A DNA stretch of 64,000 bases from Bacillus massiliigorillae (GTDB lineage Bacteria; Bacillota; Bacilli; Bacillales; DSM-1321), in assembly GCF_000380245.2 (NCBI RefSeq), contig NZ_HG428748.1, positions 1 through 64,000 of the forward strand. Direction: 5' to 3'. Shown one piece after another: positions 8,955 through 19,172 of this stretch; the stretch's first letter is position 1, and every line of letters begins with the position of its first letter. The notes under the pieces are model-generated. The model was not told where the DNA came from, did no database searches, and was given only the letters and a program-made list of their open reading frames with translations. The position numbers and the translations under genes were made by a program.

Positions 8955-11021
8955 ATTCGTTAATTGATATTTTTTTAATTTCTCATAAAGACTGGATCGA
9001 CTAATTCCTAGTAATCTAGCAGCTTCTGCTTTATTCCCTTTTGTTTGCTTTAACGCTTTCTTAATTGCATTAATCTCCGCATCCTCAAACATCGTCGTAT
9101 CTGGTTGCTCTAATTGCTTTCTCTCGATTTGTTTAAGCATATACTCTGGCAAATCTTCAATTTGGATGCTTCCATGTTCAGCGAATGTCATCGCACGCTC
9201 TAGCACATTCTTTAATTCTCTAACATTACCTGGCCAATGATAAGATAACATCGTTTTCTTAGCCTCTTGATCAAAGCCCGTAATACTTGTTTCAAGAACA
9301 CGATTTAATTCTTCCATAATATGCACAATCAAATGCTCAATATCGGCTTTTCTTTCACGAAGTGGTGGTACGTGTAACGAAATAACATTTAAGCGATAAT
9401 ACAAATCTTCCCGGAACAAACCATCCTTCACCATTTGTTCTAAGTCTCGATTCGTTGCTGCTATAATCCTAACATCTACTTGAATTTTCGCAGTTCCACC
9501 TACACGATAAAACTCTCGATCTTGTAAGACACGAAGTAGTTTCGCTTGTAGCGTAAGAGACATATCACCAATCTCATCTAGAAATAACGTACCTCCATTA
9601 GCTAAATCAAACTTCCCAATTTTCCCTCGCTGTCTGGCTCCTGTAAAGGCTCCTTCTTCATAACCAAAAAACTCTGATTCTAGCAAATCCTCAGGAATGG
9701 CCGCGCAATTAACAATTACAAAACGATCATCTCTTCTTGCACTACTCGAATGAATCGCATGGGCAAATAATTCCTTACCCGTTCCGCTTTCACCGCGGAT
9801 AAGAACAGTCGACCGACCTTTGGCAGCTTTTTTTCCACTCTTCTTCAATTTATCCATTTGAGTATCAACTGAATAGATTTGATCCCATGTATACTTAGCT
9901 GTTTCTGTCTGCTTATATTGTTTATGGTAGTAGTCCGCTTTACGCTCTGCTTTCTGCCATTTCTTAAATAGTTGACCTACTTCATTTAATTGTCGAAACA
10001 TCACTTTACCAATCGCACCTATGACTTTTCCATCATGAATAATTGGAATGCGATGGACAATGTACTTAATACCTTGCTCTTCCTCAAAATCGCTGAAATC
10101 TGCTTCTTGTGTTTCAAATACATGAGCTAGCTGTAATTCTGGCAAAACCTTTGAAACAACTTTACCTAATACATCTTTCTCTTGTAAACGAAATAACTGT
10201 AACAATGACGGGCTCACCATCTGAACAATCCGTTTTTCATCTATTGTAATAATGCCATCATAAGCATGATTTAATGTTGTTTGTAACGTTGTTTTTAAGC
10301 TTTTAACTGTTTCTAGCTCTTCCGCCATTCTTTCTAATTCGGGCGTCTCTTGAAATAGTACAATAAATCCTTTCTCCATAGCATTTCTTTGATAAGGAGA
10401 TAAGAAAGCAATCGCTTTACTATTACGAAGTGTTATAGACATATAATTTTGACTCGATTGTAATGGAGCTTTAAATTCAGGAAAAACATAATGAAGTTGA
10501 TTTCCAAGCATTTGATTAGCATTCTTTCCGCTCATTCGATGCAAAAGATCATTCACATACGTAATATGTAATTGTTCATCTGTCATGATGACACCTATAT
10601 GAGCATGTTGAATAATGGTTTCAAGCTGCTCTTTTAAAAAGTTCGTTGATTCAAAAAGCGACAATACCATATCTGTTTTGGAAAACAACCCAATCACTCT
10701 ATTATCCTCATCCACGACAACTGCTGTTCCAACCTCACTCGTCTTTGCTAATTCCACTATTTCATCAAACGGGGTTTCGATGTTAATCGTTATAACATGG
10801 TTTTTTATATACTTTCGAATTGGAGTAGTGAGTTTTACTTCATCCATAATCATTTGATGCATATTTCGTCTCGTAAACACACCTTGCAATATGCCCTCTT
10901 TATTTGTTACCGGCAATAGGGTGAATTTCTGCCCTAGTAATAAAGCAGCAGCTTCTTCAAATGTGGTTTCTTCACTTATCTGCCTTTGAAAACGAGAAAC
11001 TTTTTTTCGAAATTCCACCAT
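8940..11021 (-). CDS. Sigma-54-dependent activator with CBS and PAS domains
   Basis: 693 residues from ATG at 11021, which sits 7 nt behind GGGGGAGG; an upstream TTG at 11042 lacks a site. Domains in order: a CBS pair (about 15-125), two PAS-like domains (about 130-225 and 245-345), AAA+ ATPase (about 385-625) with Walker A GESGTGKE (410-417) and the sigma-54 contact loop GAFTGA (457-462), and a Fis-type HTH at the C-terminus ([20 protein letters not shown]). It should activate sigma-54 RNA polymerase. The -24/-12 promoter next door makes the acyl-CoA operon the likely target. CBS domains bind adenosyl ligands in other proteins; the signal here is unknown. Confidence 0.9.
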   Translation of the reverse strand: MVEFRKKVSRFQRQISEETTFEEAAALLLGQKFTLLPVTNKEGILQGVFTRRNMHQMIMDEVKLTTPIRKYIKNHVITINIETPFDEIVELAKTSEVGTAVVVDEDNRVIGLFSKTDMVLSLFESTNFLKEQLETIIQHAHIGVIMTDEQLHITYVNDLLHRMSGKNANQMLGNQLHYVFPEFKAPLQSSQNYMSITLRNSKAIAFLSPYQRNAMEKGFIVLFQETPELERMAEELETVKSLKTTLQTTLNHAYDGIITIDEKRIVQMVSPSLLQLFRLQEKDVLGKVVSKVLPELQLAHVFETQEADFSDFEEEQGIKYIVHRIPIIHDGKVIGAIGKVMFRQLNEVGQLFKKWQKAERKADYYHKQYKQTETAKYTWDQIYSVDTQMDKLKKSGKKAAKGRSTVLIRGESGTGKELFAHAIHSSSARRDDRFVIVNCAAIPEDLLESEFFGYEEGAFTGARQRGKIGKFDLANGGTLFLDEIGDMSLTLQAKLLRVLQDREFYRVGGTAKIQVDVRIIAATNRDLEQMVKDGLFREDLYYRLNVISLHVPPLRERKADIEHLIVHIMEELNRVLETSITGFDQEAKKTMLSYHWPGNVRELKNVLERAMTFAEHGSIQIEDLPEYMLKQIERKQLEQPDTTMFEDAEINAIKKALKQTKGNKAEAARLLGISRSSLYEKLKKYQLTNAGVL

Positions 11022-11043
11022 ACTACTCCTCCCCCTTACCAAC

Positions 11044-11065
11044 CTTAATATTTCCGAATATTAAG
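11044..11065. promoter_or_regulatory. Perfect inverted repeat upstream of the activator gene
   Basis: CTTAATATT, 4-nt spacer, AATATTAAG, 23 nt upstream of the activator ATG. It could be an operator or the binding site of the activator itself. Nothing else was seen in 11066-11250 apart from AT-rich promoter-like sequence. Confidence 0.4.
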
Positions 11066-11252
11066 AAACTAACTCTATTTACCCTATCATAATTTTCCAA
11101 TCAAGCAAAGGCATCTTATACCCACTCTCATAAATTAATAACCTCTTATCGTGAAATTTGTTACTCTGTTACACAAAATGTATCAGGTTACAGCTTCATA
11201 CCGTCTGTGTCTAAAAGCCGTTTTCCTATTCCAAAATAGCTTGCATCTAGCC

Positions 11253-11289
11253 TATACTCTAGTTGTAGCAAGTTAGTACATACGTATGT
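11253..11289 (+). promoter_or_regulatory. Probable agu operon promoter and operator
   Basis: TATACT at 11253-11258 is a good -10 hexamer, but the -35 match is poor. Twenty nt downstream lies ACATACGTATGT (11278-11289), a perfect 12-bp palindrome, placed where a repressor would block transcription. Assignment to the RpiR-type regulator of this cluster is inference. Confidence 0.4.
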
Positions 11290-11329
11290 TAAGAGATTCA
11301 CAAAAATACTTAATGAGGTGACAGAAGTT

Positions 11330-12319
11330 ATGAAAAGAGATTACATCGATACTAAAGATTTTACGAAAGAAGAAATTGTACAGTTAATTGAACTTGGTTT
11401 GGAATTAAAACAATCTATTAAAAACGGCTATTATCCTGAATTATTAAAAAATAAAACATTAGGTATGATCTTTGAACAGTCTTCTACTCGTACTCGTGTT
11501 TCTTTTGAAACAGCGATGACTCAACTTGGTGGCCACGCACAATATTTAGCTCCTGGTCAAATCCAACTTGGCGGACATGAATCAGTTGCTGACACAGCTC
11601 GCGTACTTTCCCGCTTAGTAGACATTATGATGGCTCGTGTAGAACGCCATGAAACAGTTGTTGAACTTGCTGAAAACTCAACTATTCCAGTAATCAATGG
11701 TATGTCTGATTATAACCATCCAACACAAGAACTAGGTGATGCAATCACAATGTTCGAGCATCTACCAGCAGGTAAAAAGATTGAAGATTGCAAAATCGTG
11801 TTCGTAGGTGACGCTACTCAAGTTTGTGCTTCTACAATGTTCATGGCTACGAAACTTGGTATGGACTTCGTTCACTTCGGACCAAAAGGATTCCAATTAC
11901 GTGAAGAGCATTTAAAAATCGCTGAAGAAAACTGCAAAATCTCTGGTGGTAGCTGCTTAGTAACAGAAGATGCTGATATCGCACTTGCTGGAGCAGACTT
12001 CATCTATACAGACGTTTGGTATGGCTTATACGAAGCTGAGCTTTCTGAAGAAGAACGTATGAACGTATTCTTCCCTAAATACCAAGTAAATGCTGAAATG
12101 ATTAGCAAAGCAGCTCCACATGTAAAATTCATGCACTGCTTACCAGCAACTCGTAACGAAGAAGTAACAGATGAAGTGTTAGATGCAGACTACTCAATCG
12201 TTATTGATGAAGCTGAAAACCGTCTAACTGCAATGCGTGCATTACTGGTTTACTTCATGAACCCTTCTTATTACACAAAGAATGAAGAACCTAAAGTGAA
12301 AGAACTGGTGATGAGCTAA
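11330..12319 (+). CDS. aguB: Putrescine carbamoyltransferase
   Basis: 329 residues from ATG at 11330, with GAGGTG nine nt upstream; a GTG at 11318 overlaps that site and was rejected. Carbamoyl-phosphate loop STRTRVSFE, then HPTQ, and HCLPATR near the C-terminus, all typical of carbamoyltransferases. The segment [14 protein letters not shown] and the position in an agmatine operon favour putrescine over ornithine as acceptor. It converts carbamoyl-putrescine plus phosphate to putrescine and carbamoyl phosphate. An ornithine enzyme (ArcB/ArgF) is the main alternative, but no arginine deiminase is present here. Confidence 0.88.
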   Translation: MKRDYIDTKDFTKEEIVQLIELGLELKQSIKNGYYPELLKNKTLGMIFEQSSTRTRVSFETAMTQLGGHAQYLAPGQIQLGGHESVADTARVLSRLVDIMMARVERHETVVELAENSTIPVINGMSDYNHPTQELGDAITMFEHLPAGKKIEDCKIVFVGDATQVCASTMFMATKLGMDFVHFGPKGFQLREEHLKIAEENCKISGGSCLVTEDADIALAGADFIYTDVWYGLYEAELSEEERMNVFFPKYQVNAEMISKAAPHVKFMHCLPATRNEEVTDEVLDADYSIVIDEAENRLTAMRALLVYFMNPSYYTKNEEPKVKELVMS

Positions 12320-12321
12320 AT

Positions 12322-12472
12322 TGAAATGCGAAAGCCTCCGTTTAGCAACGTATGGACTGGAGCATACCGAACGAGATAAAGGATACACGAAGAGCTGATA
12401 AGCGATTCGATGTTGACTTATCGTAAGGAGGAGTGTGAAGTCCACTAGTTGCTGGAGGCTGGAGCTAGACAC
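12322..12472. repeat. bcr1-like structured repeat element
   Basis: About 150 bp between aguB and aguD with nested inverted repeats. Outer arms are GCCTCC (12334-12339) with GGAGGC (12454-12459), then AGCAAC with GTTGCT and TGGAC with GTCCA. An inner hairpin is formed by GATAAG (12397-12402) and CTTATC (12417-12422). Size, structure and sequence style fit the bcr1 repeats known only from the B. cereus group; I assign the name from memory, not by alignment. It lies inside the operon and may affect read-through or mRNA processing. Confidence 0.65.
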
Positions 12473-12559
12473 CACACTTAATTTTACGCTTTCTATCACA
12501 AATAATGAGGAGAGGGAAACTACACTTCCCTCCCCCCACTTAAAAAAGGAGTGGGCATT

Positions 12560-13966
12560 TTGCAAAAGAAAAAATTTAGGTTATTTGATGCTGTATTAAT
12601 GGCCGTTGTTGTTATCTTAGTTGTAGAATCTGCCGCACCAGCAGCTGCAATCGGCTCTTCACAATTCTTCTGGTGGATCGCCATGCTAGGACTATTCTTC
12701 CTACCTTATGGTTTAATTTCCGCTGAACTTGGAACTACATACGATGACGAAGGTGGAATTTATGATTGGGTAAAAAGAGCCTTCGGTAAAAGTTGGGGCG
12801 CTCGCGTTGCTTGGCTATATTGGATTAACTACCCGCTTTGGATGGCAAGCTTAGCTGTTCTATTTATGGAAGTATTCAAGCAGATTTTCTCAATTAATCT
12901 TAGCACGCCTGTTAATATTGCCATTCAGTTAATCTTTGTTTGGGCTGTTGTTATGGTTAGCTGCTATCCAGTCAGCGACAGTAAATGGATTCTGAATGCT
13001 GCTGCATTCTGTAAATTAATCATTATGCTTAGCCTTGGTGGAATTGGTATTTATTTCGCATTCACAAATGGACTTGCTAATGATTTCTCTGGTGCAGCTT
13101 TATTACCAAGTTTTGATGTAACAAGTTTGTCTTTCATTTCTGTTATTCTATTTAATTTCTTAGGCTTTGAAGTAGTAACTTCATTCGCAAGCAGTATGGA
13201 AAATCCCAAAAAACAAATTCCACAAGCCATTATCTATGGTGGAGTTTTAATTGCTGTTTTCTATTTACTTGCAGCATTCGGTATGGGAGCAGCTATTCCT
13301 ACAAGCGAACTTTCTACTTCTGGTGGTTTAGTTGATAGCTTCATCATTATGCTTGGTGGCATTAACCCATTTGTCATCATCATAGGTATTATGTTTATGT
13401 ATACACTTGCAGCAAACCTTATCTCTTGGGCACTTGGAGTAAACTATGTAGCAATGTATGCAGCTCGTCATAATGATTTACCTAAAGCATTTGGAAAAAC
13501 AAGCAAGAAAAATGATATGCCAGTTGGAGCAAGTATCATCAACGGTATCGTTGCATCTGTATTAATTGTAACGGCTCCTTTAATTCCGAATGAAAATATT
13601 TTCTGGGCATTTTTCGCATTGAATGTAGTAGCACTTCTAGCATCTTATATTATGATGTTCCCTGCATTCCTTAAATTACGTCGAATTGACCCTGACAGAG
13701 AACGTCCATTTAAAGTTCCTGGTGGGCCAGTTCTAATTAGACTAATGACATACGTACCAATGGTGTTATTAATCATTACATTGATTTTCTCTGCAGTACC
13801 TTTAAACGGATCAGCTGCCGAAATGGATGAAAAAATACCGATTTTAATTGGTTCTGTTTTAGCCGTAATTATAGGTGAAATCTGCATCAAGATTGCAAGA
13901 AGACAAAAACAAAGCGTTGAGACAAAAGATCAGGTAAAAGGAGAGGTAGAACATGAAAGTCATTGA
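12560..13966 (+). CDS. aguD: Agmatine/putrescine antiporter, APC family
   Basis: 468 residues from TTG at 12560, with AAAGGAG eight nt upstream; a GTG at 12551 overlaps that site. About twelve membrane segments. The sequence is of the amino acid-polyamine-organocation type (conserved [24 protein letters not shown]). In agmatine operons this carrier takes up agmatine and releases putrescine, which is the inference here from context. Its end overlaps the start of aguA by 14 nt, pointing to coupled translation. Confidence 0.82.
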   Translation: MQKKKFRLFDAVLMAVVVILVVESAAPAAAIGSSQFFWWIAMLGLFFLPYGLISAELGTTYDDEGGIYDWVKRAFGKSWGARVAWLYWINYPLWMASLAVLFMEVFKQIFSINLSTPVNIAIQLIFVWAVVMVSCYPVSDSKWILNAAAFCKLIIMLSLGGIGIYFAFTNGLANDFSGAALLPSFDVTSLSFISVILFNFLGFEVVTSFASSMENPKKQIPQAIIYGGVLIAVFYLLAAFGMGAAIPTSELSTSGGLVDSFIIMLGGINPFVIIIGIMFMYTLAANLISWALGVNYVAMYAARHNDLPKAFGKTSKKNDMPVGASIINGIVASVLIVTAPLIPNENIFWAFFALNVVALLASYIMMFPAFLKLRRIDPDRERPFKVPGGPVLIRLMTYVPMVLLIITLIFSAVPLNGSAAEMDEKIPILIGSVLAVIIGEICIKIARRQKQSVETKDQVKGEVEHESH

Positions 13967-15047
13967 TAGTACAGCAAAGAAAGATGGATTCCGCATGCCA
14001 GGAGAATTTGAAAAACACCGTGGTTGTTACATTATTTGGCCAGAACGCCCTGATAACTGGCGTCTAGGTGGAAAACCAGCACAAAAAGTATTTGTTGATG
14101 TCGCAACAGCGATTTCTAAATTCGAACCAGTTACAGTTGGAGCATCAAGCGAGCAATATGCTAATGCTCGTCACATGTTACCTGAACAAGTACGTGTAGT
14201 TGAAATCGACAATGACGATTCATGGGTACGTGATTCCGGACCTACTTTTGTTGTAAATGATGAAGGCGATGTTCGTGGAATTGATTGGACATTTAACGCA
14301 TGGGGTGGTCTTGAAGACGGCTTATACTTCCCTTGGGATAAAGATGATCAAGTTGCCCAAAAAATCTGTGAGTTAGAAATGAGCGATCGTTATCGCCTAC
14401 CAGATTTCGTTCTTGAAGGTGGTTCTATTCACGTTGATGGTGAAGGTACACTAATTACAACAGAGGAATGCTTATTATCTGAAGGTCGAAACCCTCAACT
14501 TTCAAGAGAACAAATTGAACAAGTATTGAAAGAATACTTAAATCTTGAAAAAGTTATTTGGTTAAAACGAGGTATTTATTTAGATGAAACAAATGGTCAT
14601 GTCGACAATATCGTTAACTATGTTCGTCCTGGTGTCGTAGCGTTAGCTTGGACAGACGATGTGAATGATCCACAATATGAAATCTCGAAAGAATGCTATG
14701 ACATTTTAAGCAATTCAACAGATGCTAAAGGCCGTAAATTAGAAGTTCATAAAATTCATGTACCAAAACCAATTTTAATTACAAAAGCAGAAAGTGAAGG
14801 TGTCGATGCTGTTGATGGTACCCTTCCACGAGAAGAAGGAGACCGTTTAGCAGCAAGTTACATCAATTACTATACTGCAAACGGCGGCGTAGTCTTCCCA
14901 TTATTCGATGATCCTAGAGATGAAGAAGCACGTCAAAAATTAGCAGAACTATACCCAGACCGTGAAATTATAGGTGTACCTGCACGCGAAATTTTACTTG
15001 GTGGAGGCAATATTCACTGTATTACACAGCAAGTGCCACTGGGTTAA
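13953..15047 (+). CDS. aguA: Agmatine deiminase, copy 1
   Basis: 364 residues, the normal length. Hydrolyses agmatine to N-carbamoylputrescine and ammonia. The catalytic cysteine is C356 in [10 protein letters not shown]; the conserved [24 protein letters not shown] and [10 protein letters not shown] segments are present. AAAGGAGAGG precedes the ATG. It overlaps the antiporter gene and is followed, after an 88-nt gap holding a hairpin, by carbamate kinase. Confidence 0.93.
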   Translation: MKVIDSTAKKDGFRMPGEFEKHRGCYIIWPERPDNWRLGGKPAQKVFVDVATAISKFEPVTVGASSEQYANARHMLPEQVRVVEIDNDDSWVRDSGPTFVVNDEGDVRGIDWTFNAWGGLEDGLYFPWDKDDQVAQKICELEMSDRYRLPDFVLEGGSIHVDGEGTLITTEECLLSEGRNPQLSREQIEQVLKEYLNLEKVIWLKRGIYLDETNGHVDNIVNYVRPGVVALAWTDDVNDPQYEISKECYDILSNSTDAKGRKLEVHKIHVPKPILITKAESEGVDAVDGTLPREEGDRLAASYINYYTANGGVVFPLFDDPRDEEARQKLAELYPDREIIGVPAREILLGGGNIHCITQQVPLG

Positions 15048-15074
15048 TTCAACTAACTAAATAAAAATACCAAT

Positions 15075-15101
15075 AACCATCAGTGTCCTTCACTGATGGT
15101 T
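15075..15101 (+). terminator. Hairpin between aguA and aguC
   Basis: AACCATCAGTG and CACTGATGGTT form an 11-bp stem with a 5-nt loop. Only a short T-stretch follows, so it may be a partial terminator or an mRNA-stabilising hairpin within the operon. Confidence 0.5.
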
Positions 15102-15135
15102 CATTTAATCATAATACAAATTAGGAGGCTTCATT

Positions 15136-16128
15136 ATGACACCAACTGCTACAGCTATAGCTCCAGAAAGACCTAAAGTACAAACAGTAACACAAAGAAT
15201 TGTCGTTGCTCTTGGAGGAAATGCCATTCTTTCAACCGATGCATCCGCTCAGGCTCAACAAGAAGCTCTAAATAAAACAGCCGAGTATTTAGTCCAATTC
15301 ATTAAGGAAGGTCATGACTTAATCATTTCTCACGGTAATGGACCACAAGTGGGTAACTTATTACTCCAACAAATAGCCGGTAAATCTGAGAAAAACCCTC
15401 CCCTGCCGCTTGATTCATGTGTTGCTATGACACAAGGAAGCATCGGCTATTGGATGCAAAACGCAATTGGTAAAGCAATGAAAAAACATGGCATCCAAAA
15501 GGATGCTGTATCGATTATTACACAAGTCATTGTCGATAAAAATGACCCTGCATTCCAAAATCCAACTAAACCTATCGGCCCTTTCTTTACACAAGAAGAA
15601 GCTGAATACGAAATGCAAAAAAACGGATCCATCTTCAAAGAAGACGCTGGTCGTGGCTGGAGAAAAGTCGTTCCTTCCCCTCGCCCACACAGCATTCATG
15701 AACATCGCGTTATCGACCAACTTGTAAGAGATGGCATCGTAACAATCTCTGTAGGTGGAGGTGGCGTTTCGGTTATCCAAGATGGAAGCGATTTAGTAGG
15801 TGTAGAAGCTGTCATCGATAAAGATTTTGCGTCACAAAAACTAGCAGAACTAGTAGATGCTGACCTATTAGTAATCTTAACAGGCGTTGATAACGTTTAT
15901 ATCAATTACAATCAACCAAACCAAGAAAAACTAGAGCATGTAACAGTCGCACAAATAGAAGAATATATTAGACAAAACCAATTCGCACCTGGCTGTATGC
16001 TACCTAAAGTAGAAGCTGCCATTGAATTTGTAAGAAATCGTCCTCAAGGAAAAGCAATTATTACATCTCTTGAAAATATTGAAGCTATGTTAAATGAAGG
16101 AGCAGGAACAGTTATTACTCTGTATTAA
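15136..16128 (+). CDS. aguC: Carbamate kinase
   Basis: 330 residues. [12 protein letters not shown] near residue 21 opens the amino-acid kinase fold; [12 protein letters not shown] and SVGGGGVSV are also typical. Converts carbamoyl phosphate and ADP to carbamate and ATP, the energy-yielding last step of agmatine breakdown. The N-terminal stretch of about 20 residues is longer than in many carbamate kinases. TTAGGAGG lies before the ATG. An arcC role in arginine catabolism is the alternative, but the operon supports agmatine. Confidence 0.9.
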   Translation: MTPTATAIAPERPKVQTVTQRIVVALGGNAILSTDASAQAQQEALNKTAEYLVQFIKEGHDLIISHGNGPQVGNLLLQQIAGKSEKNPPLPLDSCVAMTQGSIGYWMQNAIGKAMKKHGIQKDAVSIITQVIVDKNDPAFQNPTKPIGPFFTQEEAEYEMQKNGSIFKEDAGRGWRKVVPSPRPHSIHEHRVIDQLVRDGIVTISVGGGGVSVIQDGSDLVGVEAVIDKDFASQKLAELVDADLLVILTGVDNVYINYNQPNQEKLEHVTVAQIEEYIRQNQFAPGCMLPKVEAAIEFVRNRPQGKAIITSLENIEAMLNEGAGTVITLY

Positions 16129-16193
16129 AGAAAAAAATGACACCGGTCCTTTTTCAATAGAAAAGAAAAAGGGCCGCGTGCTCCGTATTTTAA

Positions 16194-16220
16194 AAGACAC
16201 TTCCATAGTGTCCTTTTTTA
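16194..16220 (+). terminator. Terminator after aguC
   Basis: GACACT, 5-nt loop, AGTGTC, then CTTTTTT. It separates the four-gene operon from the second agmatine deiminase, which therefore may have its own promoter. Confidence 0.65.
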
Positions 16221-16306
16221 TTCATAAAATCTCTATTTTTTTCTAAAAAACTATTATTATACTAAAATAGAAAATGTTCAGAAGGCTTGGAAGGAGCAGA
16301 TTCACT

Positions 16307-17404
16307 ATGCTATTAAATAGCTCACCAAAAAAAGATGGGTTTAGGATGCCCGGCGAATTCGAACAACATGAAGCATGTTATATGATTTGGCCAGAGCGTC
16401 CAGATAATTGGAGGTTAGGAGGCAAGCCGGCACAGCATTGCTTTGTAGAAGTTGCATGTGCCATAAGTCAATTTGAACCCGTAACGATGTTAACCTCTCA
16501 CCATCAATATTTAAATGCACGAAACATGTTACCTGATCATATACGCGTCGTTGAAATGAGCAATAATGATTCTTGGATTCGTGATTATGGTCCTAGCTTT
16601 CTTATCAACCATCATGGAGAGCTCCGCGGTGTTGATTGGCGTTTCAATGCATGGGGTGGTTTATTAGATGGCCTATATTTTCCTTGGGATAAAGATGATT
16701 TAATGGCGCAAAAAATTTGCGAATTAGAACATATTGACTGCTACTCTTTAGAGAATTTTATTCTAGAAGGCTGCTCCATCCATGTAGATGGTGAAGGTAC
16801 TCTCATCACGACGGAAGAATGCCTTCTATCAGAAGGAAGAAATGGTCAGCTATCACAATCACAAATCGAAGCTGTCTTAAAAGAATACTTTAACGTCGAA
16901 AAAATCATCTGGTTAAAACATGGTTGCTACTTAGATGAAACAAACGGGCATGTTGATAATATCATCAACTATGTACGACCTGGTGAAGTCGTCTTATCTT
17001 GGACAGATGACCAAAACGACCCACAATATGAGATATCTAAAGAATGTGAAGACATTTTGATGAATTCAGTAGATGCACAAGGTCGACCATTTATTATACA
17101 TAAACTGCACTGTCCAACACCTGTACTGATTACAGAAGAAGAAAGTAAAGGGATTGATGCCATTAATGGTACGTTCCCTAGACAAGCAGGAGATCGGTTA
17201 GCTGCAAGTTACGTAAATTACTATACAGCTAACGGGGGGATTATTTTCCCTTTATTCGATGACCCGAAGGATGAAGATGCACAAAAATTATTAGAACAAC
17301 TCTATCCTGATCGTAAAGTAATGGGTGTAAAGGCAAGAGAAATTTTACTTGGTGGCGGAAACATACACTGCATTACACAAAACGTACCAAAAAGAGCGAA
17401 ATAA
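16307..17404 (+). CDS. aguA: Agmatine deiminase, copy 2
   Basis: 365 residues from ATG at 16307 behind GGAAGGAG; an earlier ATG at 16274 lacks a site and would add eleven residues not found in copy 1. All family segments are kept, including catalytic C355 in [10 protein letters not shown] and [10 protein letters not shown]. It is closely similar to copy 1 along the whole length, yet clearly diverged at DNA level, so this is not a recent duplication. It lies downstream of a terminator, before the regulator gene. Confidence 0.92.
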   Translation: MLLNSSPKKDGFRMPGEFEQHEACYMIWPERPDNWRLGGKPAQHCFVEVACAISQFEPVTMLTSHHQYLNARNMLPDHIRVVEMSNNDSWIRDYGPSFLINHHGELRGVDWRFNAWGGLLDGLYFPWDKDDLMAQKICELEHIDCYSLENFILEGCSIHVDGEGTLITTEECLLSEGRNGQLSQSQIEAVLKEYFNVEKIIWLKHGCYLDETNGHVDNIINYVRPGEVVLSWTDDQNDPQYEISKECEDILMNSVDAQGRPFIIHKLHCPTPVLITEEESKGIDAINGTFPRQAGDRLAASYVNYYTANGGIIFPLFDDPKDEDAQKLLEQLYPDRKVMGVKAREILLGGGNIHCITQNVPKRAK

Positions 17405-17423
17405 TGCGAGGCACAATAAAACA

Positions 17424-17453
17424 AGCCGTTTTTGAAACCTTTTCAAAAACGGC
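17424..17453 (+). terminator. Hairpin after the second aguA
   Basis: AGCCGTTTTTGAAA pairs with TTTTCAAAAACGGCT around a 2-nt loop. The stem is strong but no T-run follows, so termination may be incomplete. Confidence 0.5.
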
Positions 17454-17465
17454 TACACATCCAAG

Positions 17466-17499
17466 TAGAAGTTTTATCTTAATAGAAGTTTTATCTTAA
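17466..17499. repeat. Exact 17-bp tandem duplication before the RpiR gene
   Basis: TAGAAGTTTTATCTTAA occurs twice, head to tail without spacer, about 50 nt upstream of the regulator ATG. It may be a regulator site or chance slippage. Confidence 0.6.
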
Positions 17500-17547
17500 A
17501 CAGAAACATGAGAATGATATCATGTATTTATATTAAGGAGGGCTAGA

Positions 17548-18327
17548 ATGGATTTCTTTGAAATTTCTAGCAAAAATGTAGAAACCTTAACAAGAAATGA
17601 AAGAGCTTTATTCGACTTTGTTGTTAAAAATATGGACGCTATTAAAAATCAAAGTATTCGTGAAGTTTCAGCAGAGTGTTTTGTTTCAACGACAACTTTC
17701 CTTCGTTTTGTCCGAAAATTAGGTTTTTCTGGTTATAGCGAATTTACAACTGTTTTAAAGTTTACTTTATTTAATAAAGTAGAAGTAAAGCCCTCTCCAT
17801 TTGTAGTAGATCAAAAAAAATATCGAGAGGAGTATTTAAAAAATATTATAGAATCTGTGCGCGTATTGGAAACAACAAAAATTGACACCATTTCAAAAAA
17901 ATTACGCAATCATCCTAAAATCTATATCTTTGCTAAAAGACTAAGTAAGACAGTAGCTCGTTACGTGAAATATCTATACTCAACAAGCGGTTTCCTAGTG
18001 GAATTTCCTGAAGATCAACAATACCGTCAAGCGGTCATTCCACACATTGGCAAAGAGGATATTGTATTTATATTTACATATGACGGTAAGGATAGCGAAC
18101 TCATTCAAATAGCTCAAAAGTTGCAAGCACTTAAAAACAGCCCTTTTATTATCTCTATCACAGGAGCAGATAATAATATCATTCAAAACTTAAGTGATAT
18201 TAACTTATATATTTTCACCGATGAAATTGAAATGAATCAATTAGATATCACTTCCCGTATTTCAACCATCGCTATTATGGAGCTTATTCTATATCAATAT
18301 ATGGAGGATACACACCAATTAACATAA
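17548..18327 (+). CDS. RpiR-family transcriptional regulator (HTH plus SIS)
   Basis: 259 residues. N-terminal RpiR-type helix-turn-helix (about 5-75, with SIREVSAECFVSTTTFLRFVRKLGFSGYSE split over two helices), then a C-terminal SIS-like domain (about 105-245) that usually binds a phosphorylated sugar. The position beside the agmatine genes makes it a candidate regulator of them, although known agmatine regulators are of other families. AAGGAGGG precedes the ATG. Target and ligand are inferred or unknown. Confidence 0.8.
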   Translation: MDFFEISSKNVETLTRNERALFDFVVKNMDAIKNQSIREVSAECFVSTTTFLRFVRKLGFSGYSEFTTVLKFTLFNKVEVKPSPFVVDQKKYREEYLKNIIESVRVLETTKIDTISKKLRNHPKIYIFAKRLSKTVARYVKYLYSTSGFLVEFPEDQQYRQAVIPHIGKEDIVFIFTYDGKDSELIQIAQKLQALKNSPFIISITGADNNIIQNLSDINLYIFTDEIEMNQLDITSRISTIAIMELILYQYMEDTHQLT

Positions 18328-18362
18328 TGACCACTCACCGTTTAAATCACTTACATATCTAC

Positions 18363-18419
18363 TAAAAAAACATCCAAATGATGCATGCGAAGCACATGTA
18401 TCATTTGGATGTTTTTTTA
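18363..18419. terminator. Bidirectional terminator
   Basis: AAAAAACATCCAAATGAT pairs with ATCATTTGGATGTTTTTTT. It serves both the RpiR gene (plus) and the convergent small membrane protein gene (minus), whose stop codon lies in its edge. Confidence 0.85.
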
Positions 18420-18794
18420 TTTCCTAGCACTGCTGGCAACAACTCTCTTTCGATTTAACTTTATGAAAGATATACCAACAGAGCTTCCTAACCAAAAAAT
18501 AAGACCTATAATAATGCTAGCTGCAAAGCTACCGCCTGCTTGTAAAATAGCCAAGACAGTAATGACACATACGAGGCACCCAATCATTCCATACACAGAG
18601 CCTTTCGCGATATAAGAAGCCTTCTTCGACCCTGATTTAATTCCAACCATTAACACAGCTGTAATCATAACAGCTGGAAAAGACGCAAAAATACCAGCAA
18701 GCAATTTCCAAGGTGAAACAACCGTAATTACATAACTAAGCATCACAGCCGTTCCTCCGAGTAGAAAACGAATGACTAAATCTCGATTATCCAT
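18417..18794 (-). CDS. Small membrane protein, DUF3147-like, copy A
   Basis: 125 residues with about four membrane segments. It opens with RFLLGGTAVML and carries GIFASFPAVMITA. The same blocks occur in the upstream neighbour (RFLLGGSAVVL, GIFAAFPAVYLAA), so the two are paralogues that may form a hetero-oligomer. AGGAGGGG lies nine nt before the ATG. Function unknown; the family name is from memory. Confidence 0.7.
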   Translation of the reverse strand: MDNRDLVIRFLLGGTAVMLSYVITVVSPWKLLAGIFASFPAVMITAVLMVGIKSGSKKASYIAKGSVYGMIGCLVCVITVLAILQAGGSFAASIIIGLIFWLGSSVGISFIKLNRKRVVASSARK

Positions 18795-18809
18795 AACGAC
18801 AAGCCCCTC

Positions 18810-19172
18810 CTATAACTGTGATGTTATGATTACAACTGTAGCTGAAAACACTGCCCAACACATCATGGCACTTGTTAAACCTTTCTTCCAGCCTTGCTTC
18901 ACTAATAATTGGCCAGCAATTATAGCAATGACTATATTAATCGCCATGCCAATTAGGGCTCCTTTAGACAATACAATCGAATGATTAATCAAAGCCTCTC
19001 CGTCAAAATCAAATGCAGCGGTTAACAAAGCAGCCAAGTATACAGCTGGAAATGCCGCAAAGATTCCCCCTGCTCGTTCTCCTAGCTTCTTACCGACAAT
19101 TGTACATAACACGACAGCCGATCCCCCTAGCAAGAATCGAATTAATAAAGCACTTAAAGATAATTCAACCAA
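18810..19172 (-). CDS. Small membrane protein, DUF3147-like, copy B
   Basis: 120 residues, four predicted membrane segments, starting at TTG (19172) with AGAGG nine nt upstream. Paralogue of the downstream gene, which begins 15 nt after its stop codon, so they form a two-gene operon. Function unknown. Confidence 0.68.
   Translation of the reverse strand: MVELSLSALLIRFLLGGSAVVLCTIVGKKLGERAGGIFAAFPAVYLAALLTAAFDFDGEALINHSIVLSKGALIGMAINIVIAIIAGQLLVKQGWKKGLTSAMMCWAVFSATVVIITSQL

Noticed and set aside
11330..17404. Arginine deiminase pathway (arcA-arcB-arcD-arcC)
   Set aside because: The deiminases carry the agmatine deiminase segments and GGGNIHC active site, and there is no arginine deiminase; the carbamoyltransferase looks putrescine-specific.
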